DNA of 64,000 nt, taken from Poindextera sp035604135. Its GTDB lineage: Bacteria > Pseudomonadota > Alphaproteobacteria > Caulobacterales > Caulobacteraceae. Within the stretch, counting starts at the first letter, position 1; every line of letters starts with the position of its first letter. The translations under genes and the position numbers were made by a program. The DNA lies in the NCBI GenBank assembly GCA_035604135.1, contig DATNJB010000028.1:1-64000 (forward strand). Direction: 5' to 3'. The notes under the pieces were generated by a model. That model saw only the letters and a list, made by a program, of their open reading frames with translations. It ran no database searches and had not been told where the DNA came from. Shown piece by piece: positions 25,248 to 39,790 of the stretch.

Positions 25248-25431
25248 CGGACGTCCTTTCTTGACTGTCTCTCGTCTGGCGGGCCTCCGGGCCCGCCGCC
25301 CGCGCAATATGGCCAGGATCGGGTCTTCGGCAATCACTTATCGCCGGTTACGTTGCGGACGCTTGTCTGACGTCGCGGCGCCGACGGCAACTCGGCAGCG
25401 CCGACCTTCAGCCGACGAGCCCGCTTAGCCG

Positions 25432-25835
25432 ATGAACGCCACCGAACGCTTCGCCGAACGCCAGAAGGGCTATCTGCCGGACAGGCTCGGCCTCGAGATC
25501 AACCTGGACGATCCCGCCGTCGTGCGCGGCCGTTTCGCCGTCGCCAAGCATCATGTGGCCCCCAACGGCTACCTGCACGCCGCAAGCGTCGTGGCCCTGG
25601 TCGATACCGCGTGCGGCTACGGCTGCATGGAGAACCTGCCCGAGGGCGGCGTGGGATTCACGACCATCGAGCTCAAGGCGAACTTCCTGGGCACGGCGAC
25701 CGACGGGAGGCCCGCCTCGTCCACGGCGGCCGCACGACGCAGGTCTGGGACGCCGAGGCCACGCACGCCGAAACCGGTAAGACGATCGCGCTCTTCCGCT
25801 GCACGCAGATGGTCCTCTACCCGCGGGGGGCTTGA
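25432..25835 (+). pseudogene. PaaI-like hotdog thioesterase, frameshifted
   Basis: The first ~92 residues are a typical hotdog thioesterase: HHVAPNGYLHAASVVALVDT, then GYGCMENLPEGGVGFTTIEL and LKANFLGTATDG. After base 25705-25710 the family sequence (EARLVHGGRTTQVWDAEATH ... MVLYPRGA) continues in a different frame to the TGA 25833-25835. Restoring one G in the GGGAGG run rejoins it into a ~135-residue protein of normal length. Either a recent one-base deletion or a sequencing error; all expected residues are otherwise kept. Confidence 0.8.
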
Positions 25836-25847
25836 GCGCCGCAGGGC

Positions 25848-26069
25848 TCAGACCTTTATGTCGAGTAGGGCCTTTTGCGTGTTGGCGGCCGCTTTCAGTG
25901 CGGCGATGGAGGCGCGCACGCCGTTGCGGCCGTTGATCAGGCTGACGGCCGCGCTCGCCGCGTTCTCTCCGCCGTGGCGGGTGAACGCATTGGCGAAATC
26001 GGCGCTCGCGCCGTCGAAGCTCTGAACCGCGTTCAAGACGCCGGTCCTGGCCGCGGAAATGGCGTCCAT
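25848..26069 (-). CDS. Mini flagellar-rod/hook-like protein, 73 aa
   Basis: The N-terminal half (DAISAARTGVLNAVQSFDGA, then SADFANAF) resembles the first helix of flagellar rod and hook proteins with its NIAN-type motif. The C-terminal half ends in LINGRNGVRASIAALKAA followed by KALLDIKV, close to the closing helix of FlgC/FlgE/FlgG-type proteins. The globular part between is missing, so only the two coiled-coil (D0) segments remain. No flagellar gene is nearby. It may be a real minimal rod-like protein, as the frame is clean; its role is unknown. Confidence 0.65.
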   Translation of the reverse strand: MDAISAARTGVLNAVQSFDGASADFANAFTRHGGENAASAAVSLINGRNGVRASIAALKAAANTQKALLDIKV

Positions 26070-26427
26070 CGAACGGTCCTTCTGGCTCGCCCCGGCCGGA
26101 AACTAGCCCTGCATGCTTAAGCGATCGCGGAGAGATGTGGTGAAGACGCCGCTCACCATCAGCGGACTTGCAACAATGCGCCGCTTTTCGTGACTTGATT
26201 GAAATCACGCCAGCCCTAATTCAGGCGGGCTTTCGGGCAGGTCGGGCGGACCTGCAGGCTGCGCCGCAGCGCGGCTTGCCGGCCCCGCCGATCCGCCGTC
26301 CATGCCGCCGAAATGGCGCTAGGCGCGAAAGCGTGCGAGACTTTGGCTCGCGTCCGGAGGCCCGCAAAGCGGCCCTCCTGGCGACGAGGGATGGCGTTGG
26401 GCAAGACGGACGAAAGGCGAGGCCCGG
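26070..26427. other. 358-bp intergenic region upstream of gltB
   Basis: No convincing gene. It contains a small perfect hairpin (arms GCAGGTC at 26237-26243 and GACCTGC at 26249-26255) followed by a GCTGCG-CCGCAGC hairpin, both on the gltB side. These could form a structured 5' leader for gltB. No terminator T-run follows, and no clear riboswitch consensus is visible. Confidence 0.4.
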
Positions 26428-31074
<4,647 letters not shown>

Positions 31075-31099
31075 CCCACCGTTTAAGGATCGAAAGACG

Positions 31100-32572
<1,473 letters not shown>

Positions 32573-32652
32573 TCTGTTGACGCCCGCATTGGTCGCGCAA
32601 TCCAGGGTTAGGCTTTACGGCGAATTCACGAATGCGCCGCTAGCATAAGGCC

Positions 32653-33282
32653 ATGCGCCGCTTGGCTTTTCTCCTCATTTTCATGCTGGGCTCGGCCGCG
32701 GCCCGGGCTGCCGATGTCACCGTCGAGGTGCGCAGCGCCCAAGGGAAGCCGGTGCCAGACGCGGTCGCCACCCTCTACCCCGCTCAGGGCGCCCATTCCG
32801 GCCCGATCCACTTCGATTGGCCGATGGAGATGGTGCAGCAGAACCTGCAGTTCCATCCGTTCGTGCTGATCGTGCCGGCCGGGGCCACCGTGGCCTTCCC
32901 GAACCGCGACGACGTGCGCCACCACGTCTACTCCTTCTCGCCGGCGCACCCGTTCGAGCTGAAGCTCTACGGCCGCGACGAAACGCGAACCGTGCGTTTC
33001 GACCATCCCGGCGCGATCGCGCTCGGCTGCAACATTCACGACAACATGATCGCCTTCATCAAGGTGGTCGACACCCCCTATGCGGCCAAGAGCGCCGCCG
33101 ACGGCGTGGTGACCGTGCACGGCGCGCCGGTGGGCCAGGCGGTGCTGCACATCTGGCATCCCTACATGCGCACGCCCGGAAACGAGATCGTCCGCACGAT
33201 CACGCTGCCCAAGGCCGGCGTCGCCCACGAGATCGTGGTCGTCGAGCTGCGCAACCCGCCGCCTGTCGACCAGTCCTACTGA
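32653..33282 (+). CDS. Exported cupredoxin-like protein
   Basis: 209 residues with a signal peptide (MRRLAFLLIFMLGSAAARA). The sequence resembles proteins annotated as methylamine utilisation protein (amicyanin-like). A plausible type 1 copper set is present: His90/His91 in DVRHHVYSF and Cys126-x2-His129-x2-Met132 in LGCNIHDNM. The C-terminal part has a second beta domain. Encoded with an EAL protein and a porin-like protein in one operon (2- and 12-base gaps), it is probably a periplasmic sensor or electron-transfer partner of that set; no methylamine dehydrogenase gene is present here. Confidence 0.8.
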   Translation: MRRLAFLLIFMLGSAAARAADVTVEVRSAQGKPVPDAVATLYPAQGAHSGPIHFDWPMEMVQQNLQFHPFVLIVPAGATVAFPNRDDVRHHVYSFSPAHPFELKLYGRDETRTVRFDHPGAIALGCNIHDNMIAFIKVVDTPYAAKSAADGVVTVHGAPVGQAVLHIWHPYMRTPGNEIVRTITLPKAGVAHEIVVVELRNPPPVDQSY

Positions 33283-33283
33283 C

Positions 33284-35617
33284 ATGCCCACCTTCCGCCG
33301 CCTGCGCACCAAGCTGACGGTCCTCTACGCTGGCCTCTTCGCCGGCGTCGTCATGCTGATCTCGCTGGTCGTCTACATCTCGGTGTCCAACAACGTAACG
33401 CGGCTGGTGCGCGAGGAGCTGGTCGCCAGCGGCACGGTGTTCGACCGCGTCTGGGCGCTGCGCACCGCCCAGCTCGAGAACGGCGCGGGGCTCTTGTCCC
33501 GCGACTTCGGCTTCCGCGAGGCGATCGCGTCGAACGACCAGCCGACGATCCGCTCGGCGCTCGACAACCTCAAGGTCCGGCTCGGCATCGACCAGGCGTT
33601 CATGATCGGCGCCGACGGGCGCGTGATCGTCGCGGACGGCGCGCCGCTCGGCGGCGTCAGCCCCGATGCGCTGCAGGCGATGGAGGGCGACGAGGCCGCT
33701 TCTGGCGTGTTGACGATCGGCGGAACGCCGCACGAGGTCGTGTCCGAGCCGATCCTGGCCCCGACGGTGATGGGTTGGGTGGTCTTCGCCGCCAAGCTCG
33801 ACCGCGCGCAGATGGCCGCGCTGGAGCGGCTCTCGGCCATTCCGCTCGACGCCTCGGTGCTCGCCCGCGATGACGCCGGCCGTTGGTCGGACGCCGACCG
33901 CACGCTGAGCGCCGGCGAGGCGCGCCGGATCGGCGGCGACGTCGACCAGGCGATGGCCACGCACACCTGGGCGCCGCAAGTCCTCAGGACCGCCGAGGGG
34001 CCAACCGCGGTGATGGTCAAGCCGCTGACCGCGCTTTCGCCCAACGCGCGGGCCGCGCTGCTGTTGAGCTATCCGATGTCGCGCGCGATGGCGCCCTACC
34101 AGCCGCTGCTCTACGCCGTGTTCCTCACCGGGCTGACGGGCCTGGCCCTGATGGTGCTCGGCAGCTGGGCGCTGGCCCGCAGTCTCACGCGCCCGATCCT
34201 GGCGTTGGACGAAGCCGCCACACGCCTCAAAAACGGCGAGCGCATCGACGTCGCGGTAGAGACCGGCGACGAGATTGGCCGGCTGGCCGAAAGCTTCAAC
34301 GCCATGGCCGCCGAGATCGGCAAGCGCGAGCGGCGGATCACCCATCTCGCTCTGCACGACCCGGACACCGACCTGCCGAACCACCAATGGCTGCAGCGGC
34401 GCCTGGAACGGGTGGGCGGGGCCGGCGACGTCTTCGTCGCCGCGCTGGGCGTAGATCGCTACGCCCACGTCCGCGGGGCGATCGGCTACGAACTCGCCGG
34501 CGACCTGGTCGGCGAGATCGGCGCGACGGTCCGCCGCTCGCACAAGGAGGCGCGTGTCGCGCGCCTCTCCACCGACGTGCTCGCCGTCATGTTCCACGCC
34601 CGCGATCTCGACCGGGCGGGCGCCATCGTCGGCGAGATGCAGGCGGTGCTCGAGGCGCCGGTGCAACTCGGGGACAACACCGTCGACGTCAGCCTGACCG
34701 TGGGCCTGGCCTCGCACCCGCTGCCGGGCGAGCGGGTGACCTCGCTGATCGAGCGGGCCAATATCGCCCTCGACGTCGCTCGCGCCGGCCGCCAGAAGTT
34801 CGCGGTCTTCGATGAGGCGCTCTACGGCGACCCGGCGAAGAACCTCTCGCTGATGAGCGAGATGCGCCAATCGATCGCCGCCGGGCACATGCTGTTGCAT
34901 CACCAGCCCAAGTACGACCTCCGACGGGGTGCGGTCACCGGCGTCGAGGCTCTTGTGCGCTGGCCGCATCCGACCCGCGGGCTCGTCCCGCCCGACGCCT
35001 TTATCGGCATGGCCGAGGACACAGGGCACATCCGCCCCCTGACCGACTGGGTGATCGATCAGGCGCTCGCCGACCAGCGGACGCTCAAGGAGCACGGCCT
35101 CGAGCTCGAGGTCGCCATCAACATCTCCGGCCGCCTGCTCGACGACGACGCATTCGCCACCGACGCGCTGGCCAGACTCGAGCGCGCCGTCGCGCCGATC
35201 TGCTTCGAGATCACCGAGACCGCCGTGATCGAGCAACCGGACGTTGCGCTGGGCATCATCGATCGGTTCGCCGGCGCCGGGGTGAAGGTCGCCATCGACG
35301 ACTATGGGACGGGGCTCTCCTCGCTGGCCTACTTGAAGCAGATCCGCGCCAACGAACTGAAGATCGACAAGTCGTTCGTGTTCGCCATGGCCGCCAGCCA
35401 GCGCGACGCGCTGCTCGTGCGCTCGACGGTCGATCTGGCGCACGGTCTGGGGCTGCAGGTGACCGCCGAGGGCGTCGAGTCGCCGACCGCGCTGGCGCTG
35501 CTCTCGGGCATGGGCTGCGACCACGGCCAGGGCTATCTGATCGCCCGGCCACTCCCACTCAATGAGTTGTTGACCTTTATGGCCGAAGAAGAGCGGTCAA
35601 TCAGCACTTATGGCTAA
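33284..35617 (+). CDS. Membrane c-di-GMP phosphodiesterase (HAMP, degenerate GGDEF, EAL)
   Basis: 777 residues. A membrane helix at about 10-33, a large periplasmic sensor region, a second helix near 280-300, and a HAMP domain (SLTRPILALDEAATRL) precede the catalytic part. The GGDEF domain is inactive-looking: the active-site position reads ARLSTDVLAV. The EAL domain keeps its catalytic set: GVEALVRW, EVAINISG, FEITETAVIE, IDDYGTGLSSLAYLK, ELKIDKSFV and AEGVE. It should therefore hydrolyse c-di-GMP in response to a periplasmic signal. It lies between a cupredoxin-like and a porin-like gene, which suggests the signal is redox- or metal-related. Confidence 0.9.
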   Translation: MPTFRRLRTKLTVLYAGLFAGVVMLISLVVYISVSNNVTRLVREELVASGTVFDRVWALRTAQLENGAGLLSRDFGFREAIASNDQPTIRSALDNLKVRLGIDQAFMIGADGRVIVADGAPLGGVSPDALQAMEGDEAASGVLTIGGTPHEVVSEPILAPTVMGWVVFAAKLDRAQMAALERLSAIPLDASVLARDDAGRWSDADRTLSAGEARRIGGDVDQAMATHTWAPQVLRTAEGPTAVMVKPLTALSPNARAALLLSYPMSRAMAPYQPLLYAVFLTGLTGLALMVLGSWALARSLTRPILALDEAATRLKNGERIDVAVETGDEIGRLAESFNAMAAEIGKRERRITHLALHDPDTDLPNHQWLQRRLERVGGAGDVFVAALGVDRYAHVRGAIGYELAGDLVGEIGATVRRSHKEARVARLSTDVLAVMFHARDLDRAGAIVGEMQAVLEAPVQLGDNTVDVSLTVGLASHPLPGERVTSLIERANIALDVARAGRQKFAVFDEALYGDPAKNLSLMSEMRQSIAAGHMLLHHQPKYDLRRGAVTGVEALVRWPHPTRGLVPPDAFIGMAEDTGHIRPLTDWVIDQALADQRTLKEHGLELEVAINISGRLLDDDAFATDALARLERAVAPICFEITETAVIEQPDVALGIIDRFAGAGVKVAIDDYGTGLSSLAYLKQIRANELKIDKSFVFAMAASQRDALLVRSTVDLAHGLGLQVTAEGVESPTALALLSGMGCDHGQGYLIARPLPLNELLTFMAEEERSISTYG

Positions 35618-35629
35618 TGATTACTTACA

Positions 35630-36871
35630 GTGTTTCGTCTTCTGCTCCTGGCGGGCGTCTTGCTCTGGGCCGACACCGCGCGGGCCGAGCCGGACCTGCT
35701 GTCGCCTGAGTCCTTCGCAGGACTTCTAGACCTGCGGCTCGCCGCCGCGGACGGGGAGCCTTCTTGGCTGAGCGGCGGCTTCGGCAAGACCGACTTCGAT
35801 GGCGGCGGAGACCGGCTCGCCGGGCAAGGGCGGGTCGAGGAAGCCGATCTTGCGTGGAAGCCGCAACTTGCCTGGAATCTCAGCGCCGTCGTCGAGGCCG
35901 AGCTGCAACCGGAGCACGAGAACGGCCCACACCTTGGCGAGGCCTTCCTGCTCTACAAGCCGACCCCGCGCAGCGACACGCGCTACCAGGTCCGCGTCGG
36001 GCTGTTCTACCCGCCGATCTCGCTCGAGAACGGCGGCCCCTTCTGGACGACGGCGAACACCATAACGCCGTCGGCGATCAACAGCTGGGTCGGCGAGGAA
36101 GTGAAGGTGGCAGGCGCCGAGGCCAGCGTGCGCCACGCCTTCGGCGACCAGGAGCTTGGCCTGACCGGCGGCGTCTTCGGGTTCGACGACAATGCCGGCG
36201 AGCTGATGGCGTTGCGCGGCTGGTCCCTCGACAATGTGCGCGAGAGCGTGGGCGGCGGGTTTCGTTTGCCGCCGGTCAGCGACTTCCTCGAATACGTGCA
36301 ATCCCAGCATGAGGCGCCGCTGACCGAGTTCGACGGGCGCGTCGGCGGGTATGTCCGCCTCGACTGGCGGGCGAGCGACCGGCTCTCGCTCAACGCCTTC
36401 GGCTACGAGAACAACGCCGATCCGACGTCGAACTACGATGGGCAGTGGGGCTGGCGCACGCGGTTCGTCGAGGCGGGTGCCCGTTTCGATCCGGACGAGC
36501 GGACCGAAGTGCTGGGCCAGGCGCTGATGGGCCAGACGGAGATGGGCCCCGTCGACTCCGACCGCTGGGTCGACGCCGGCTTCAGCGCCGCCTACGTCCT
36601 GGTCAGCCACAGGCTGGGCGACCGCGACGCCGTCACCGGCCGCTTCGACGTGTTCGAGACGAAGGACTGGGCCGACGCCTATTACGGCCTGACCGAGGAG
36701 CACGGCTGGGCCCTGACCGCCGACTACATGCGCCCCCTCTCCAAGCACGCGACGGTGCTCGTCGAAGCGCTGCACTTCTGGAGTGACCGCCCGGCGCGCG
36801 AGCAGAACGCCGGCGATGCCGCAACCCAGGCGCAGACAGTGATGCAGGCGGCGCTGAGGTTGTCGTTCTGA
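35630..36871 (+). CDS. Exported porin-like beta-barrel protein
   Basis: 413 residues starting at GTG 35630 with a signal peptide (FRLLLLAGVLLWADTARA). The rest is rich in alternating aromatic and polar strands with short turns (SAVVEAELQPEHENGPHLGE, RYQVRVGLFYPP, GFSAAYVLVSHRLGDRD) and ends in ...MQAALRLSF, a C-terminal phenylalanine as used for outer-membrane insertion. No specific family is recognised. Last gene of the cupredoxin-EAL operon; a repeat hairpin follows its stop. Confidence 0.7.
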   Translation: MFRLLLLAGVLLWADTARAEPDLLSPESFAGLLDLRLAAADGEPSWLSGGFGKTDFDGGGDRLAGQGRVEEADLAWKPQLAWNLSAVVEAELQPEHENGPHLGEAFLLYKPTPRSDTRYQVRVGLFYPPISLENGGPFWTTANTITPSAINSWVGEEVKVAGAEASVRHAFGDQELGLTGGVFGFDDNAGELMALRGWSLDNVRESVGGGFRLPPVSDFLEYVQSQHEAPLTEFDGRVGGYVRLDWRASDRLSLNAFGYENNADPTSNYDGQWGWRTRFVEAGARFDPDERTEVLGQALMGQTEMGPVDSDRWVDAGFSAAYVLVSHRLGDRDAVTGRFDVFETKDWADAYYGLTEEHGWALTADYMRPLSKHATVLVEALHFWSDRPAREQNAGDAATQAQTVMQAALRLSF

Positions 36872-36886
36872 AGTTGGCGATAGAAA

Positions 36887-36960
36887 TTGGGGACAGGTCC
36901 GATCTTTGTCTTGGGAGTCGCGGGCGGTGCGGCGATGCCGAAAATCGTACCTGTCCCCAA
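36887..36960. repeat. REP-like inverted repeat between convergent genes
   Basis: Arms 36887-36903 and 36944-36960 match at 16 of 17 positions (TTGGGGACAGGTCCGAT against the complement of ATCGTACCTGTCCCCAA), with a 40-nt centre. The outer flanks repeat GAAGTTGG / CCAACTTC. It fills the space between the convergent stops of the porin-like gene and the cytochrome gene. The TTGGGGACAGGT core resembles dispersed palindromes linked to REP-associated transposases, so a mobile-repeat origin is inferred; it may also act as a terminator. Confidence 0.75.
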
Positions 36961-36962
36961 CT

Positions 36963-37898
36963 TCACCCCAGCCGCCGCGGGTTGAACAAAGAGCCGGGTT
37001 CCTCGCGCTCGACGGTCTTCGCCCAGCGGTCCGACTCCGCGAGCCAGGCGACGAGGCGGTCGCGGGCGTGGGGGTCGTGGTCGCGGATCGTTTCGGCGGC
37101 GGCGGCGAGCTGCAGGTCGGCGGCGTGCAGGACGGCGCGCGAGGCGTCGGCCCCGGGCTGGTCGTAGCGTTCGTAGATCAGCCCGAGCGGGCTGCGCGCC
37201 GCCTCGGCGAGGAAGGCGGCGGTCTCCGCGTCGCCGCGGTCGAGGGCGCCCAGACTGGCGCGTGTCGCGCGCCGCGCATTGTCGATGTAGACCGCAGCCG
37301 TCAGCGGCTCGCGCGCCTCCGCCGGGCAGGCGTCGGGCGAGAGCGCCCGCACGTACGCCGCCAGGCCCTTGATCACCGCCGGCGGCGGCTCGGCGCCATC
37401 GAACTCGCCGGTCACCAGCCCGCGCACGAAGGGCTCCAGCGCCGCGGTCCTCACGTCCTGGCTCACCTTCAGGCTGGACTTGGGCCCGCTGAGGTTGGGG
37501 ATCGGCTTCGGATGGTCGATGCCGTCGGCCGGGTGGCTGGAGAGCAGGGCGGCCCGCGTCGCCGTGCCCGGCGCGCCGGAAACGCCGGGGAAGAAGAAGT
37601 CGGGGTTGTTGCGGCCATCCTGGTGGCAGCTGTCGCAGGCCAGGCCCGCGCGCGCCGCCTGGCCCCCGAGCAGGAGCGGGGACTTGAACGCCGCGCGCCC
37701 GACCTCGACCCAGTAGGCGGCTTCGTCGTCGGCCGGCCGGCTGAGGCACTCCGTCGCGATCGACCCCAGCGCGCGCGCCTTGTCGGCGCCCGGCGCGAGC
37801 CAGCGGGCGGCGTGGATGACCCTGAGATCGGGGCCGGCGGCGCCAAGCAGCGCGGCCGCGGCAAGGGCGCCTAGGACTGCGGCCCCTTTTCGATCCAC
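36963..37898 (-). CDS. Exported c-type cytochrome-like protein
   Basis: 311 residues from GTG 37898, which gives a short basic start and a hydrophobic signal (AAVLGALAAAALLGAAG). One haem-binding motif CDSCH is at residues 88-92 in GLACDSCHQDG. Later segments (GIDHPKPIPNLSGPKSSLKV, EPFVRGLVTGEFDG, VIKGLAAYVRAL) resemble di-haem peroxidase or MauG-like relatives, but only one CxxCH is present. It overlaps the upstream TPR gene by 28 bases, so the two are coupled. A periplasmic electron-transfer role is likely. Confidence 0.72.
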   Translation of the reverse strand: MDRKGAAVLGALAAAALLGAAGPDLRVIHAARWLAPGADKARALGSIATECLSRPADDEAAYWVEVGRAAFKSPLLLGGQAARAGLACDSCHQDGRNNPDFFFPGVSGAPGTATRAALLSSHPADGIDHPKPIPNLSGPKSSLKVSQDVRTAALEPFVRGLVTGEFDGAEPPPAVIKGLAAYVRALSPDACPAEAREPLTAAVYIDNARRATRASLGALDRGDAETAAFLAEAARSPLGLIYERYDQPGADASRAVLHAADLQLAAAAETIRDHDPHARDRLVAWLAESDRWAKTVEREEPGSLFNPRRLG

Positions 37899-38818
37899 CG
37901 CCGCAGATCCTCCGTCTCGACGCAACCGAAGCTGCAAACGGCCTCGAGCTTGGCCAGCATGCGCTTGGCGCCGGCGATGTCGCCGCGCTCGACCATCAGC
38001 TCGCCATAGTACTCGGTCGCGCCGACGTGGTTGGGCGCGATCGCCAGCGCCTCGCGGTAGTAGAGCTCGGCCTTATCGTACTGGCCCATCTTCCGGTAGG
38101 TGTAGCCGGTGTAGGTGAGCACGTCCGGGTGTGGCCCGAACACCGCCTGCGCGGTCCGAAGCTCGGCCAGCGCCTGCTCGTAGCGATGCTGGTTGATAAG
38201 CCGCACGGCCAGGACGTAGGCGCTGTCGCCCTGGCTCGGCGTGAGCAGCAGGCTGGGCGGGCGCAGGTTCGCCGCCGTCTTCGGCGACAGCGCCGCTGTC
38301 ACCGTTGCGATCGCGGCCTTCAGGTCGGCGGAGTCGGCGCAGGTGTCGCCGCAGGCCGTGGCGCGCTGCTGCAGGATGTCGAGCTGCGCCTTGGCGTCGT
38401 CGGGGTGGTTCTGCTTGGCCAGCACGACTGCAAGCTCGCGGCGCGCGGCAATCAGGTTGGGATCAACCTTCAACGCCCGCTCGTACGCGCGCTGGGCGCC
38501 TTTCAGGTCGCCGCGCCCGGCCTTGGCCTGTCCCAGCATGAAGAGGGCGTCGGTGTTGCGCGGATCGACAGACAACGCGTTGTTGAAGTGGTCCTCGGCG
38601 TCGCGCCACTTGCCGGCCTGCAGCGCGGTCAGGCCGTTCTGGTACTCGACGGCCGGGTCATAGGTCGGGGTGTTCATCGACGGCATGTTGGTCGGCCCGA
38701 CCACCGAGCCCATGCTCATGCCGCCCATGCCGCCGCCGGATGCGATGGCTGAAGCCGGCAAGCCGGCTGCGAACACGACCGCCGCAATGAGCGCCGGCCG
38801 AAGGTGTCTCACGCTCAC
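37871..38818 (-). CDS. Exported TPR-repeat protein
   Basis: 315 residues from GTG 38818 with a signal peptide (LRPALIAAVVFAAGLPASA) followed by a Gly/Met-rich linker. At least four tetratricopeptide repeats follow, for example AGKWRDAEDHFNNALSVDP, KGAQRAYERALKVDPN and GQYDKAELYYREALAIAPN. TPR proteins act as scaffolds for other proteins; here the overlapping partner is a haem protein, so an assembly or docking role for it is inferred. Confidence 0.85.
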   Translation of the reverse strand: MSVRHLRPALIAAVVFAAGLPASAIASGGGMGGMSMGSVVGPTNMPSMNTPTYDPAVEYQNGLTALQAGKWRDAEDHFNNALSVDPRNTDALFMLGQAKAGRGDLKGAQRAYERALKVDPNLIAARRELAVVLAKQNHPDDAKAQLDILQQRATACGDTCADSADLKAAIATVTAALSPKTAANLRPPSLLLTPSQGDSAYVLAVRLINQHRYEQALAELRTAQAVFGPHPDVLTYTGYTYRKMGQYDKAELYYREALAIAPNHVGATEYYGELMVERGDIAGAKRMLAKLEAVCSFGCVETEDLRRWIEKGPQS

Positions 38819-38924
38819 GATGCTGCTCCCGCCACGATCCCGGATAGCTCAGATCATCCCACGATCGGAGGTGGAAGTCACCTAGCGGAAGCTGTTGATT
38901 TTGCCCGTTAAGCGGGTACCGCAA

Positions 38925-39668
38925 CTACGCTCGTCCGCCGGCCTGGGCGGCCCGGGGCGAGCCGGCTTCGGCAGCCCAGGTGGAGCGCTCGGCGCCCAGC
39001 CCCTTTTGCCAGGTGGCGTAGAGCACCGCCCGGCGCGCCGGGTAGCGCTGTTCGAGAAAGTCGGCGGCGACGACCCGGTCAGTGCGGAAGTGGCGGAAGT
39101 CGCCGCGCAGTTCGCACCAGGCGATGATCAGCCGCACCGCCTCGTAATAGCCGACCCCGATCGGCCAGATCACGCGCTCGCTCTGGCGCTCGTCTTGGTC
39201 GCGGTAGGTTAGGGCGACCTTGCGCCCGGCATGGATCCAGGCGCGCAGCCGAGCGAGGTCGATCGAGTCCTCGACCGGCCGCCGCCCACCCGAGGCGCTG
39301 ACCGTGGAATCGATGAGGTAGGGACGCAGGTGGTCGGGGATCACCGCCCCGATCTTGGCGATCAGGTCGCGAGCGGCCGTCGCCAGCGCCGCGTCGCCGC
39401 GGCCGGTGACCCATTGCGCGCCAAGGACCGCCGCCTCGATCTCGTCGGGCGTGAGCATCAGGGGCGGCATGTCGAATCCGCGGTCGAGCACATAGCCCAT
39501 GCCCGCCTCGCCGCGGATCGGCACGCGCTGGGCCATCAGCTCGGCCATGTCGCGGTAGACCGTGCGCAGCGAGGTCTCGAGCTCGTCGGCGACGTCGGCG
39601 GCCGTCACCGGTCGCGACGCCCGGCGCAGAATCTGGATGATCTGGAACAGCCGCTCTGTCCGCCGCAC
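38925..39668 (-). CDS. WYL-domain transcriptional regulator (YafY-like)
   Basis: 247 residues. The N-terminal HTH (MRRTERLFQIIQILRRASRP, VTAADVADELETSLRTVYRD) is of the DeoR/YafY type and the C-terminal part is a WYL-like ligand domain (AGRKVALTYRDQDERQSERV). It binds DNA in the cytoplasm and responds to an unknown ligand. It is divergent from proS across a 278-bp region that holds a repeat hairpin. The C-terminal 25 residues are Ala/Gly-rich and low-complexity. Confidence 0.88.
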   Translation of the reverse strand: MRRTERLFQIIQILRRASRPVTAADVADELETSLRTVYRDMAELMAQRVPIRGEAGMGYVLDRGFDMPPLMLTPDEIEAAVLGAQWVTGRGDAALATAARDLIAKIGAVIPDHLRPYLIDSTVSASGGRRPVEDSIDLARLRAWIHAGRKVALTYRDQDERQSERVIWPIGVGYYEAVRLIIAWCELRGDFRHFRTDRVVAADFLEQRYPARRAVLYATWQKGLGAERSTWAAEAGSPRAAQAGGRA

Positions 39669-39790
39669 GTGCTTGCCGCCTCTTCAGCCGAGAATCCGCT
39701 GGCAGCAGTGTGGCAGCAGGCGAGCGCCGCGGGAAGGGCGCTTCGAGAAAGACCGTCGGGCGCCCAGCCCGGCGGCTCTCTCCTATTTCG

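Noticed and set aside
33200..35524. 774-residue minus-strand frame
   Set aside because: Antisense shadow of the EAL-domain gene; composition is that of a reverse-complemented high-GC gene.
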